Below are positions 47,401 to 58,742 of a stretch of 64,000 nt of DNA, in pieces (the first letter of the stretch is position 1; the number at the start of each line of letters is the position of its first letter). The translations under genes were made by a program, and so were the position numbers. A model generated the notes under the pieces. That model saw nothing but the letters and a program-made list of their open reading frames with translations. It ran no database searches and had not been told where the DNA came from. The stretch is taken from contig SEMN01000041.1 in the NCBI GenBank assembly GCA_005408345.1, positions 675,501 to 739,500 of the forward strand. The letters run 5' to 3'. Source of the DNA: Macquaria australasica. Its lineage: Eukaryota; Chordata; Actinopteri; Centrarchiformes; Percichthyidae.

Positions 47401-48764
47401 TGAAAGAGGTGTTAAAGTGAATTTGGTTACCACTTTCTAATAAGGAATCTTTCATAAAGTTGTTAAATGGCTTTATTAATAGTTAATCGGACACTCTTGA
47501 TATAATTTACTAAAAGATAATTCTGGCGTATTTCAACGTGGGTCTTGTTTTCTTGGCTTTAGTCATCATTTATACTGGTTGTGGAAATAATGTGCTCATT
47601 GCATCATTTCTGAGATCTGGGATCACAGAAAAGTCAGTACAACAAAGTCTGTCAGGGCAAGAAAGGAACTACTTTATTTGGAAGTGGAACCAAAAGTGAG
47701 CAACAGACAGTATGGGTGATCATTTTACCATTCGCCTTTGCTTCCTCTTCTAAATGAATTGGACTGGATTGGAAACTGACCGTTGGACTCCTATTTAGAT
47801 GTGTCCACATTTCCAGATCTCAGCAATTGACCATGTTATTATTACTGATAGGAATGATGGTTAAAACTGTAGAATAAACACCCAAGTTGTAATAAACTGG
47901 AATTGTTTTACATCATGTATCACGGTTTTTAAAAAAGACCTTCAAAACATAAGTGATGAGCAAATGATAAATGTACAATTTAAATGTGCAATGCAAAGTT
48001 TTATTTTCAGGCTATGTATGTTTCACACTTACTTTCACAATAAATCAAGTTTGGAGTGTTTCAGAAGTGTTAACAGAACAAGTGAAGATGTAGGTGACCA
48101 AGGAGATAAACCATACCTTCTTAATGAATTAACTGCTATGTGTCTCCCCCTATTGGTTTACATGCCAAACACTAACTTCACAGGCATTTGTTGTCTGAAC
48201 CAGGAAATGTACTCATATCGCCCAACATAATCACTTGACGTTTGTAACTACATACTGAAATAACAAATATTAGCCTGATTACCAAAATTCCAAGCCAAAA
48301 AGGATACCAGTACTCCAACAATTGCCAAGAGCTGCCATTGTTACTAGCGAGGATGGTCCCAAGGCAGATGTTGATAACCCCAACCATAATCTGCGTAGCC
48401 TGTGAATCCGAAAACATAATTTAAATAGCAAAAACTTGTAGAACAGTTACAGAATGACGCTGTTATTTCCCTTAAAGTCAAAGTTAGACTAACAGTGATT
48501 AACTAAACAAATTTGCAGCACAGCATATGAAACTTTTACAGCTCAATTTCACGAAACCCCTTTACAAATAGATAGTCATCGACTCACCCCCAGTGCTGAC
48601 TGAGAGGTACCCTGCACCCTCCTCAGGTGCTGAGACACAGAGCAGCACAGTGGGTTGTAGCAAAGGGCCTTGAGGATTTGGCACAGAGGAGGCCAAGCAC
48701 TTCTGGGGTCAGAGGTCACAGTGAACACAGTGAGCCCATCACTCTTGGTCATGGTCACTGACAT
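44425..48764 (-). CDS. CD20-like four-pass membrane protein, array copy D
   Basis: Six coding exons expected from the array pattern: 48764-48588, 48399-48283, 46999-46943, 45955-45737, 45314-45192 and 44490-44425; 252 residues, phase 0 throughout. The N-terminus MSVTMTKSDGLTVF and PPLCQILKALCYNPLCCSV pair it with copy C. TM1 about 62-79, TM2 about 91-111, TM3 about 120-142, TM4 about 194-221. The loop after TM3 is unusual: WWLCRRDDDEYWYDQ and a Pro-rich piece before DKCMKG. The serious oddity is coding exon 4: the bases before its expected first codon are TTTCTG, not TTTCAG, so the acceptor dinucleotide reads TG. The nearest AG is 11 bases inside and would shift the frame. Its donor is either at 45736 (GTAGGT) or 6 bases earlier. 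The rest of the exon is open and conserved. A non-coding first exon ends at 50399. A minus-strand AATAAA lies at 44226-44231. Confidence 0.75.
46070..46395. repeat. GGCTGCAACTA-family MITE in intron 3 of copy D
   Basis: Its internal phrases TAGAGCCCAAGACATCAACT, AAAGATATTCAGTTTACA and ATTTTTGCTTGAAAAATGA match 63324-63625, and it ends ACTAATTGCAGCTCTAA, the family's terminal repeat. Confidence 0.65.
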
Positions 48765-48889
48765 CCTGCCCACTTGTGGAGGCTGAAAACAGAATAAGAT
48801 TACATTTCTGAAGCTATGCTAGCAACCCAGCAGGATGAATTTAATAACAATTATTCATCAGGAAAAAAGGAGAGAAAACACCCGTACCC

Positions 48890-49095
48890 ACACATACTTA
48901 GTACTTTAACTCAAGCAAGCAAGTACAAATTTGAGGTACTTGTACTTTACATGGGTATGTCCAATTCATGCCATACTCCACTACAGTTCCTTTTAATCTA
49001 CTGCGTATTTTTATTTATGAGTATTTTTACACAGTGTATTGCTACTTTTAGTTAAGTAAAATATTTAAATACTTCCTCCACCACTGCTGACCCCT
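48890..49095. repeat. ACTTAAGTA-type MITE fragment
   Basis: AAATTTGAGGTACTTGTACT, TTACACAGTGTATTGCTAC and ACTTCCTCCACCACTGCTG match the right half of the family. It lies in the first intron of array copy D. Confidence 0.65.
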
Positions 49096-49327
49096 CCTTC
49101 TTATACATAAGTTCTTGTATATCAGATTTTTATCAAAGGCTGTTTCGGTAAGCAACAAATCTTGACAAATGGCTCTCATCAAGGTAATCCAATCTTATCA
49201 GGAGCTGAAACTTTTGGTTAAGTTGATAAGACTCGCAGTAAGAGCTATTCTTTTCTGCAGTAGCCTTTTTTTCTCCTTCACCTACCTGGCAAACATATCA
49301 AATAATTTTTGTTTTGAAATGCCTGCG

Positions 49328-49590
49328 TCCTGGCTCCAGAAAGCAGGTCTAACAGACTCTGAGCCTTAACCCTGAACTCTGAGTTGATGAACCCTGAGAT
49401 GGGAAACTCTGTTTTGTTGAAGAAAAGCTGACAGTGAGCAGGTTAGGTTCACAGTGTATGTTACCACAGTAACTGACCCAGAGTTAAAGTGATCTCTGTT
49501 TCTGGAAGTGAAAACCCAGAGTTTCCCTCATGTCAGGGTTAACAAATTCAGAGTTTTCACTAAACCCACTTTCTGGAATACACCCCTGTA
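49328..49590. repeat. MITE with CTCTGAGTT inverted arms
   Basis: The left side runs TGGCTCCAGAAAGCAGGTCT ... GAACTCTGAGTTGATGAACC ... GGGAAACTCTG and the right side is its diverged inverse (CAGAGTTTCCCTCATGTCAGG ... TTCAGAGTTTTCAC ... CCACTTTCTGGAATACACCC, each cut to 20 or fewer). Small fish DNA-transposon derivative. Confidence 0.65.
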
Positions 49591-51064
49591 GTCAGTACAG
49601 ACAAAACAAAATGACCCCTGAAGGTTACAAATACTGAAAATAAAGCTGCTATTTATAATGGAAATATGGACTATAAGCAACTACAAGCTGTAATATCAGC
49701 ACAAGACATGTCTCCCATGTATTATTGGAACCTGCCAGATGCAGGGAGATCTTTAAATATTTAAAATTATCTGTTCAAATCCAACAGTTTGGATTTGTTG
49801 TGTTATGACACCCGTCTTGAGTCTATGAAATGCTTGTATCATGGGATATGTTGGGTTTTTCCCCCTATAGGAACCATAACTGTTTTGACTCTGATGGACA
49901 GGCAGTCACATAGATATTATTTGCTTTAAATGTTATCTGTCTGGATAGCATCTCCAGCTCCATCTCCCTGTTTCTCTTGCTAAAAGATAATGTCATGATG
50001 CATGGCGAAAATTCTTGCTGACAAACTAAAGTCTGGGTCCTTTTTCAAGACTCAAGGAGAGCGTTACAACCTCTTATCTCATTCAGAATATAGTTTGAGA
50101 TACTTAACATCATAATACATAAAACAAAACAATGTCCTTTGGAAAAATTAACACATCTACCAAGCTACTCTTTCTCTATACCAGTACATTTTGTGATTGA
50201 TAGACCAGTTTCAAAATTATAAAATCCTGTTTAAATCATGTTTGAAATATCCTAAAAACTGAGCATGATACCTAAGCTGAAATCCTGTCAACACTACAGT
50301 AAACACACTTTTTCTCAACCTGAAACATTTTAATACTTTACATGTAAAATAAAAGAACATTAACATTAATATTAGAAAGCTGTCTGAAATGATCTCACCT
50401 GTTTCTGACTGTTTGGCTGCATGTGTTGAGCTTCACCTAAACTGCGTCTGTCTGTCTTTTTATTGTACAGTTCCTAATATTTGGAAGAGGAGGAGGAAAG
50501 ATTGCCAGCGGCGTAGTACCTCCCCTCATCCTGACGCAGAGGCTTATCTGAGAAACACGTCTTTGATTTTTATTTGAAAAAGTAAAGTAGAAGCAATTAC
50601 TGTGAGTAGTTAAACTGACATTTTAAGAACAACTGAAGGTAAAGGACATCTTTCTCTGTTTTTTGGGGAGCTGCGACATGTGGGTGTTATTACATGAAAA
50701 TGTTTCAAATGCTGTTTTTTAAGTACAAGGTGAATACAATTACGTGCAAGATTAAATACGTCAGTAAACATGAGATAAGAGGTTTAGGTGGCAGATGACT
50801 CAGTATTGTACCTGTGTACCTTGTAGGTCTTTCAACAATGGAGAGAAAATGTAAGTCACAGTAACTGCAGTTGTTGTCACTTTAACACTAAAAGAAAGCC
50901 TTACAATGTGTGCCCATAAACATTTGGATATACAGATCAACTATATAACTTAATTCATCAAAACATTAATTACATGTCAGGTGAGCTGCTGCTATATATA
51001 TTTAAAGTTATTATAATACCATTACTGATCAAAATCAACTGAAAGGATGATATTGTTTTTTATT
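49591..51064. other. Intron and promoter side of array copy D
   Basis: This includes the rest of the first intron, the predicted non-coding exon ending at 50399 (GTGAGA donor on the minus strand) and the likely promoter beyond about 50500. No TATA box or other promoter motif is convincing. No coding exon seen. Confidence 0.4.
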
Positions 51065-51490
51065 TATGTAGTGGTGGAAAGTACCTAAGCATTCAAGTAC
51101 TGTACTTGAGTACAGTTTTGGGATTCTTGAATTTTCAGAGTGAAATATTGTAATTTTTACTCCATTACATTATACTTCCTACTTTTCAAATTAATTTTTT
51201 ACATACAAAATATATGATTAGTTTGTTAAATATGGTCATTTTTGTAGATTAAACTACCCACCTGTATATAAAGAAGTAAAAATATGATCAACCTTAACTA
51301 GCTACAACATTAAAATGCTTCTTACACGTGTATGGAACAGCAATAATAATATAATATAATAATACTGACAGCAGCCACTCAGCTGCATAAGTAAGTATGA
51401 TTTTGTGGTACTTTTACTTGTAATGGAGGATTTTTACATTGTTGTATTGCTACTTTTACCTAAGATTACCTAAGAGTTCTTATTCCAACA
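51065..51490. repeat. ACTTAAGTA-type MITE
   Basis: It starts TAGTGGTGGAAAGTACCTAA and TCAAGTACTGTACTTGAGTA, and ends TTGCTACTTTTACCTAAGAT and TTCTTATTCCAACACTG. It lies 350 bases beyond the PI-PLC-like stop codon. Confidence 0.65.
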
Positions 51491-51847
51491 CTGTATTTAC
51501 AAAGAGCACATAAAGGCAGCATTAATTTCATACAAAGTCACTGAGATGCAAGATCATTGACCAACACAAGCTTCAGATCAATGAGGATACAATAAAATGA
51601 CTTTTATTTTTGTCATAATTATGGTCAGAAACTGTTACTGCCATTGTTTCCAAAATTACACAGTTCAGGATACATCTGACAAAGACAAAGAAATTTTGGA
51701 GTTCCAGATATTTATTAGTTACATCAGAGTGTGTACAATGACAAGTGATGGGAAAGATACAGGAATTATTTCATAATGATCCATCAGATTCAAACCCTCA
51801 ACCTCTCAAACATACGATGGGGCACAGTGTACATAGTTACCGGACCT

Positions 51848-52849
51848 CTACCACCAGTTTAAGTTGGTAATGGTTTGAATGAGGTCAATGCCGGGGAAGT
51901 CCATGGCAATGATACCAAAGCATGGTCTGGGCTGATTAGGGTAGAACTGCCTCAGGTATTGATTGAGCCATGGGTTTGCCTTTTCAGCCACTCTTTTTGG
52001 AGTCAGAAACATTCCCCAGAAAGTACCAAAGCCAGTGCCACTAGTGTAAGTCAAAACAGCATTATCACCTCCACAAGCTTCAGTGGCTTGGTTCAGCTGC
52101 TTGATTATTCTGTTGTCTTTATCCTTAACGTTGCTAACCTCTGAGTTACTTTTGCCGTTTGTATCTATGAGGGGAATTCCTAGTGTGAAGGTGTTCTTCT
52201 GCAAAAAGACAATTTTCCCCCTGACCTGACCCATATTTGGCATTCCAGAGGCCACCCAGACATTTTGGTCATTGGCAATAAGACTCTGCACCATTTCATT
52301 GACAGTATTCTTCTCAAAAGACTCTGGTTGCACTCTAATGAGCACAGCCTCGGACTTAAACTCTGACAGGAAGGCTCGGACAGTGTCTAGGACATCCTTG
52401 AGGGTGCTGTGTTGGTACATCACTCCATGCATGACATAGAGGGTGTTACCCAGTCCAAACACTTTGAGATCCAGGAAACGAATGCCGGCCCTGAGCTGAT
52501 CTCTCAGAGACAAGGCCTGGCATTCAGCTTCTGGACCTCCGTACAGGGCCATGCTGTCATGGGTACCAGGGATGGTGATGAGAGAGAGGGTGCGGAAATT
52601 CTCAATGCCCGACATCCATGGAATATTGTAGGACCCCGGGAGTATGAGGTTTCCATTGTCATTGAAGAACAGGTCTTTTCCGTGGCACAAGAAACTGATG
52701 ATTTAGAACAACATTTTGTGATGTTACAATAACTCCAATGCCACAAAGCTGCAGCAATCTGCAATCTATCCTTGTATTTTACTTGCAAAACTTTTACATT
52801 ATACTTACGTGACAGACAGCAAAATATAGTGGAAGAGCAGACACTTCAT
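51848..52849 (-). CDS. Secreted PI-PLC X-domain protein
   Basis: Two coding exons on the minus strand, 52849-52809 and 52694-51848, joined in phase 2 by a 114-bp GT-AG intron; 295 residues. The first exon supplies MKCLLFHYILLSV, a hydrophobic signal peptide, so the product is probably secreted or enters the ER. The rest is a phosphatidylinositol-specific phospholipase C X domain of the small bacterial-like type found in fish. GTHD (His59, Asp60), RFLDLK (86-91), VMHG (His103) and AMDFPG (Asp279) fit the catalytic frame of that family. The predicted reaction is cleavage of phosphatidylinositol or GPI anchors into a cyclic inositol phosphate and diacylglycerol. Lys91 sits where I believe bacterial enzymes have a catalytic arginine. 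There is no Y or C2 domain. A further untranslated exon ending at 53046 is likely. Confidence 0.85.
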
Positions 52850-53045
52850 TCTTGCAGAAATATGAGCAATCTAGCAAATCATTTGTAAAATAAAAATTAT
52901 TTATTTATCACATCAAAGTCACAACTTTTTAATAAAAGACATGCACAGATAAATTACTAATTGAGTATCCAAGGTAAGCATACACTTGGAAGGTTTTAAT
53001 TAACCCTGTCAGCTAAAATGAACCAATGATTGTACTATACCTTAC

Positions 53046-53124
53046 AGCCAGGAGGAATTCACAGCAAACCACTCCGACGGTCTGAATGTGAAAAGCTCAA
53101 CAAAACATCCACAACTTATATTGC
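53046..53124 (-). promoter_or_regulatory. Predicted promoter and 5' UTR exon of PI-PLC-like gene
   Basis: On the minus strand ATATAAG (within 53115-53124) is TATA-like. About 30 bases downstream begins sequence that ends at a donor (GTAAG at 53041-53045). The exon would run about 53090-53046. This rests on motifs and spacing only. Confidence 0.4.
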
Positions 53125-53739
53125 TCGGTTATCTGCAAAATTCTAGGTGTGGACCCCAAATATCAGTTGCATGATTCCGGCTGATTGTTCTCGATGTAGG
53201 ACAATCAAACACATTTTTACAGATTGTGGTGTTTGTTTCCAGAGTGTTTGAGAAGGCGGGTCCCTTGACTCGAAAAGAAAAAAGGGTCCGATAAGATTTG
53301 ATTTCTAACAGGCATTATCTCAGATGTAAGCAGCCACGCCAGTGCAACGAAATAATGATGATTAAAACGTGAAATAAGAGCCAAAAATGTGTACGCTAAC
53401 ATCTTTACCACATAACTAAACAAAAGCTTATCACCTGATGAAAACAGGGCAGAACATAAGAATTGCTGTGCCTAGGCTAAATGTTTCTACTGTATGTCAG
53501 CTAGAAATACGATTGGGTACAAATAAATGACATGTTTATACACATATATTTGAAATAGACAATGAGAAATATGTTGTAAAGAAAATCATAGTAATTCAGC
53601 TATACATTTCAGAATAAATTCCATGAAATTTCAAGTATAACAAAAATACGTGTAAGGATAATATCAAAATAACAACAAAAGTGTTTAATTTTCTTTATCC
53701 CACATTTTAAAGCTGCTGTTTAACTGACGAGCGATAGGT

Positions 53740-53796
53740 GGTCGATGACGCGCCAACTCTGCCGGAAGTGACGATGAAGTAGAGGGAGAAGTAAAG
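53740..53796 (+). promoter_or_regulatory. Proximal promoter of ubiquilin gene with ETS-like site
   Basis: GCCGGAAGTGACG at 53761-53773 is an ETS-type site fused to a CRE-like half, and GATGACGCGCC lies just upstream. There is no TATA box. This combination within 60 bases of the ATG is typical of housekeeping promoters; the start site is probably inside or just upstream of it. Confidence 0.55.
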
Positions 53797-56700
53797 ATGG
53801 CGGAGAAAAGCAGCACGGACCACACGGGGGATTCCGGCGTAGATGAAAATGTTGCTCCCGGAGGATCCGTGATGGTGGTCACCGTCAAAACCCCCAACGG
53901 GAAAGAAGAAATTGCGATTTCGGAGGATTCTTCTGTCGCTCAGGTGCGTTAACTGACCCTCCCCCCCCCCAAAAAAAAAAACTGGCAGGAAAGGTCAAAA
54001 CGTTCATTTTTTTTTTTACCTGTTGTGTGATCAAAGGTATTTTTTGTAGTCTCACGGGTGTCTGATAAAATGTTTGCCCGGTTGCGAAACCAACGTTTAG
54101 ATCCAATGTTTTCCAAAGACGGTAGACAGCCGTGGGATCACGGAGATAGGCGGGAAGTGAAAGAGGATCAGGGCTGACGTTGGCGTTGCACTTGTCGAGA
54201 CATTTCGGTTTGACACTGGCGTCAACTACATGAATGTTTGTTCACTTTGCCCTAAAGCGATAACGACCTAACGCTATCTCACCTGTCCGCCGTTCAGGGT
54301 TCGGGTTCATCTCAGTGACCGGGTGGGGTGCTGTTGACCAACATCACTAAGCAAATCTAAGAGTTGATAATGATCACCCACGCTTTGCTGACCTTTTTAC
54401 ACTGTTACCTGACGGGCTCTTACAGTTTGCTGTCCGCTGGCCTCAGCTGCTGTGTTTATATTAGATTCTGTACGCAGACCAAGAAACCAGCGAGTCTCCT
54501 ACTTCAAGTACTACCTGTCTCCAGGTTTTCTGTATGTCACTTTGTGGTAATTTGATGAAATGCAGCTATATTCGGGAATAAGCACCACATGGGCGCGGTA
54601 TGTAAACTAAAATAATTAAGGTTTTAGAACTAGATTCGGACACAGCACCCCTCTTCAAAAGAGGGCAACAAGACCTACCTAATACAAATTTCCAACTACT
54701 CAAATTACCAAAAACCTACAGGTGTGCAGTGAACCTGTGTCTTTTGGGGACCTCCGGACAGTTGCTCACTTTGCCCGGTTGGTAACGTACTCTTCCTCTT
54801 GTCTTATTTGTCCAGTTTAAACAGGAGGTATCCAAAAAGTTCGAGGCCAAGCAGGACCAGCTGGTGTTGATATTTGCTGGAAAGATTCTGAAGGATGGTG
54901 ATACTTTAAGCCAGCACGGCATCAAAGACGGGTTGACTGTTCATCTTGTTATCAAGACAAAGTAAGCACAATTCATTAGATGTGTGTAGGTTAAGAGGCC
55001 AAAGCTCAAGCCTGGTTAAGAGTTTTATTTGATGGCGGCTTTCTCTCTCAAGATCAACAGGTGGCAGCACATCTCAGACAAGTTCCAGTTCTGCAGCACC
55101 TCAAGGTAACGGCAGCAGCTCCAGCGCCACTGTGGCAGACGGAACAGGAGGTGTCACGAGTCAGACACCAACACAACCTGCTAATGCAATGAGTAAGGAT
55201 GTACACATCTTTTTAATTGCTTGCTTTTTTCACCTCAGCGAGTTTAATTTTGCTGATTACTATCGCATAGATTATGCAATTGTAATTAGGGGAGCAAGGT
55301 TAGAGGAACATTAATCCCAAGAGGGGCCACCAATTCAACTTAACACAAATCCACATAGTGAAAAGACGACATCTGAATCCATATGCCTCCCATCGTCTTA
55401 AGATCCTGCCAGATTGTTTCCCCCCAGTCTCTCCTACTTTCCTGTAAGGAATTGTTGATGGTATGAATAGAAATTTTTATTCCCCCCCAGGGAGTTTCTC
55501 TAGAACAACATACATCAGACACTGTAAATATTATAAACATTAATGAGTCAAAACATCAACCACATACACAAAGCTGTAGGTGTATGCAGTGTTTCACAGA
55601 GGTTCAGTGTTGGTCGACCCTGAGAGTTCCAACATTCGATGCTTGAAAGCTGGTTGCAAAACACAATTGCATTTACAAGCTGACATTTGATTAGGGAAGT
55701 TATTGACTGAACATGAATGCAGCATTCTTGCAGATTTGAAATCAATTCAAACTTTTAACTGCATTTCAACACAGACAAGAAACCATCATATATGTAGAAA
55801 TTAAAAAATATATTTTGGTGACAGCGCATACATTTGGGAGGACCAACATAATTAAGTTCTATAGCAAAATATGATTTGAAATGCCACATCCCAAACATGT
55901 GGGAGTCCCCATCAACACATACCTGCAAGGGACTAATCAGCTTTACTCCTCCTCCTCCTCCTCCTCAGGTGGACTCGGTGACCTGTCCGGCCTCTTAGGT
56001 CTGGGCACGCGATCATCCAGCTTCATGGAGATGCAGCAGCTGGTGCAGAGTCAGCTGATGTCCAACCCGCAGATGATGTCGCAGATCATGGGGAACCCAC
56101 TGGTCCAGAACATGATGTCCAACCCAGACCTGATGAGACAGATGTTTGCAGGCAATCCTCAGATGCAGCAGCTAATGGAACAGAACCCAGACGTCTCCCG
56201 CATGTTCAACAACCCCGAGCTCATGAGACAGGTTGGTGTAGAGCTTTCATGTTTGTCAACCTCAAAGAGCTAGCGCTAGTAAATGTCCACTCATTAAGTG
56301 AACATCTTCTGTTAAAAGTTGCAGTTGTTGGGCAGAACCCTACCTAGAGTCTGGGATTATTGCTTGCACATGTTGGTGATGTAGAAGTTTGCATTGTGTT
56401 TATTTTTGTGTAATTTGGTGACTTATTGTTTTACTTAATATTTTGTTCGTGAGACATTAGTTGCAGAAGTTCACTCCTTCAACTGGGAGCTCCCAACAAT
56501 GTCCCAATAAGCCTGAGGATTGATACCGATAGGCATCATCATTTTGAGAGACCATAGATTTGACAAGTTATCCATCAATGATGCAAGAGATGATTCGTAA
56601 CCAGGACTGGGCACTGAGTAACCCCGAGAGCTTCCTCTGGGTTTATATAATGCTTTACTGAGAATTTATGCAGACATCCAAATTGTTGTCTTGTGTGTAC

Positions 56701-58742
56701 ATGATAAAAAGACCATCTTTCAGGACTTTGGGGACTCTGTTGGGTTTAGAGTTGACTTGTGTCATCTTTGTCATTGAGCAGATGCAGAATCCCGAAACAC
56801 TGTCCATGCTGACCAACCCCAGAGCCATGCAGGCCCTCATACAGATCCAACAGGGCCTGCAGACCTTACAGACAGAAGTCCCGGGATTCATGTCCAGGTA
56901 CCAGCTGTTTTCTCAAAATTGAATAATTTAACCGTGTATAATTGTCTTAATCTGGCGGTAAACTCAGAATTAATCAGAATTCCTTCAGTCGTTTAAATCA
57001 TGAAAATAAAAGTATTTTACAGGAGCACTTTACAAGATGTTTGTGTAAGGAATCTACCCGTTTTACCAGACTAAATCACAAAGCGGAGCTGGAATAAAGA
57101 AATTCAGACCCCATGGATTTGCTATATTAAATTATATATATTATATTATATATAAATTCTTATAACAGATGTGGGAACTTCTCTGACTCCAGGAAGTGAC
57201 GTATCAAAACTTCAGAGCAAAACAAACTTTTTGGTTAACAGCGGTGAGTGAGTGCTCTGTGCAAGGAAAGCTCAGCTCACTAACATTTTGGCTCTTGGAT
57301 CTCTGTGGCCTGGTTGGTAAACACTATCATGCTGTGTTCAGTTTGATATTATCGCCTCACATGATTTGCATTTAAGTCAAAGAGGAGTTACACTCTCACA
57401 TTCCTTTAAAAGCTGCTACTCTTATCTAGCTTTTATAAATGTAGTTGTAGATTAATTAATGTAAAGAAATAGTTAACCCAACAGATATATTGTATGAATT
57501 CTGTTTATTAGTTGGTAAGTATTGGTAGTGGTCATTTGAGGTCACAGTATGTTTTGCTAAAATTCACAGGAATTTCCACAGTTGTCTGGATTTGTGACAT
57601 TTCTTTCCCCTCTCTAGATTGCCTCCTGGAGGTCTCGCTGTTCCTCCAACCACAGGGGGCAGCATCCCTCCAGAGAACCATCACCCTCCTGCCATGGCAT
57701 CAGGATCCAGTCTTCCCTCAGCCACCAGTCCCGCTCAGCAACAGCTCATGCAGCAGATGTTACAGATGTTTGGAGGCGGAGGGCCATCGGTATGTTTCAT
57801 CCAATTGCCTGAATTTGTCCTGTTTTTCTTTTTTGTCAAAATCAGAGCAATTTTCTGAGGAAAATGTGCAGAAGAAACATTTGAAACAGCTGAAATACTG
57901 AAAAGGCTGAAGTGGCCGTTTAAAGTGAAAAAGTTTCAGCACTGAATTAATTGTGTTGAAAGGATGTGGAGATTCAGTTGAAGTTCAAGCTCTGGAAGTG
58001 TCAGTTGAAGTGGAAGTGCTGAAATAAATGTCAGTTCAAGTGTATAAACTGAAAGACAATATCAGCTGAAGTGTAAGCACTGAAAGCACTTGGAGTACAT
58101 TGTGTAAGAACAGTGGCAGTTGTGGAAGTTACAAGAACAGATTTTTTTTTGACCTGACACCTGAAAGGGAAACAGTTCGAAGTGTCAGTTGAGATGCAAG
58201 CATTAAAAGGAGTTGAGATGTCAGTTGAAGTGTAATTATTGAAAGCAGATGGAAGTGTCAGAGAAACTGTAAGTGATAAAAGCACATAAAAAGTGTAAGT
58301 TAATGACAGCTGAATGGCTCTTCTGTTGTTTTTGAAGGTGAAAGGTCCTAATGCTTAAAATATGACATTGTGTGACAGGATGAGTTTTCTATAATTTGAT
58401 GCATAAATCCTGCATGAAGTGGGAGTTAAAATCTAATGTGTCAAAATCAGCTGGTATACAGAAACATTTGATGGAATCTCTTCACTCACTAAATAAAGCC
58501 TGTAATCAGAATTCCCCCCCCCCCCCCCAAAAAAAAAAAAATCCACACCTGTAAAAGAAAAATAACAAAACAGTATCTGACCTCATGCGTCATCTCTTCC
58601 CTGTCAGACCCCAGAGGTTCGTTTCCAGCAGCAGCTCGACCAGCTCAACGCCATGGGCTTCATCAACCGCGAAGCCAACCTGCAGGCACTCATCGCTACA
58701 GGAGGGGACGTCAATGCCGCCATTGAGAGACTGCTGGCCTAA
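53797..58742 (+). CDS. ubqln4: Ubiquilin-4-like protein, central exons absent
   Basis: Seven coding exons: 53797-53943, 54816-54961, 55053-55192, 55969-56231, 56782-56897, 57618-57789 and 58608-58742; 372 residues with all phases matching. Ubiquilins carry ubiquitinated clients to the proteasome or autophagy. UBL domain about 26-97 (VTVKTPNGKEEIAI, AGKILKDGDTLSQHGIKDG). A Ser/Thr-rich linker leads to an STI1 block about 155-232 with repeated NP motifs (NPQMM, NPLVQ, NPDLM, NPELMRQ). Exon 5 continues at MQNPETLSMLTNPRAMQ, the last STI1 piece, and exon 7 is a full UBA (about 329-372, MGFINREANLQALIATGGD). Human UBQLN4 is about 600 residues: the exons between NPELMRQ and MQNPE, with STI1-2, -3 and most of -4, are missing. 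Both ends are phase 0, so the frame is kept. The 550-bp intron 56232-56781 holds no trace of them. UBL wording (FEAKQDQLVLIFAGK) favours UBQLN4 over UBQLN1/2. Confidence 0.88.
57900..58320. repeat. Degenerate minisatellite in ubiquilin intron 6
   Basis: Variants of GTCAGTTGAAGTGTAAGCAC followed by TGAAA recur about ten times at irregular 25-40 base spacing. Divergence between units is high, so the array is old. Confidence 0.7.
58514..58541. repeat. (C)15(A)13 homopolymer pair
   Basis: Fifteen C followed by thirteen A, 66 bases before the acceptor of the last ubiquilin exon. Likely length-variable. Confidence 0.9.

Noticed and set aside
56232..56781. Missing ubiquilin exons hidden in intron 4
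   Set aside because: I read the three plus-strand frames for NP-repeat or ARNPAM-like text and found none.
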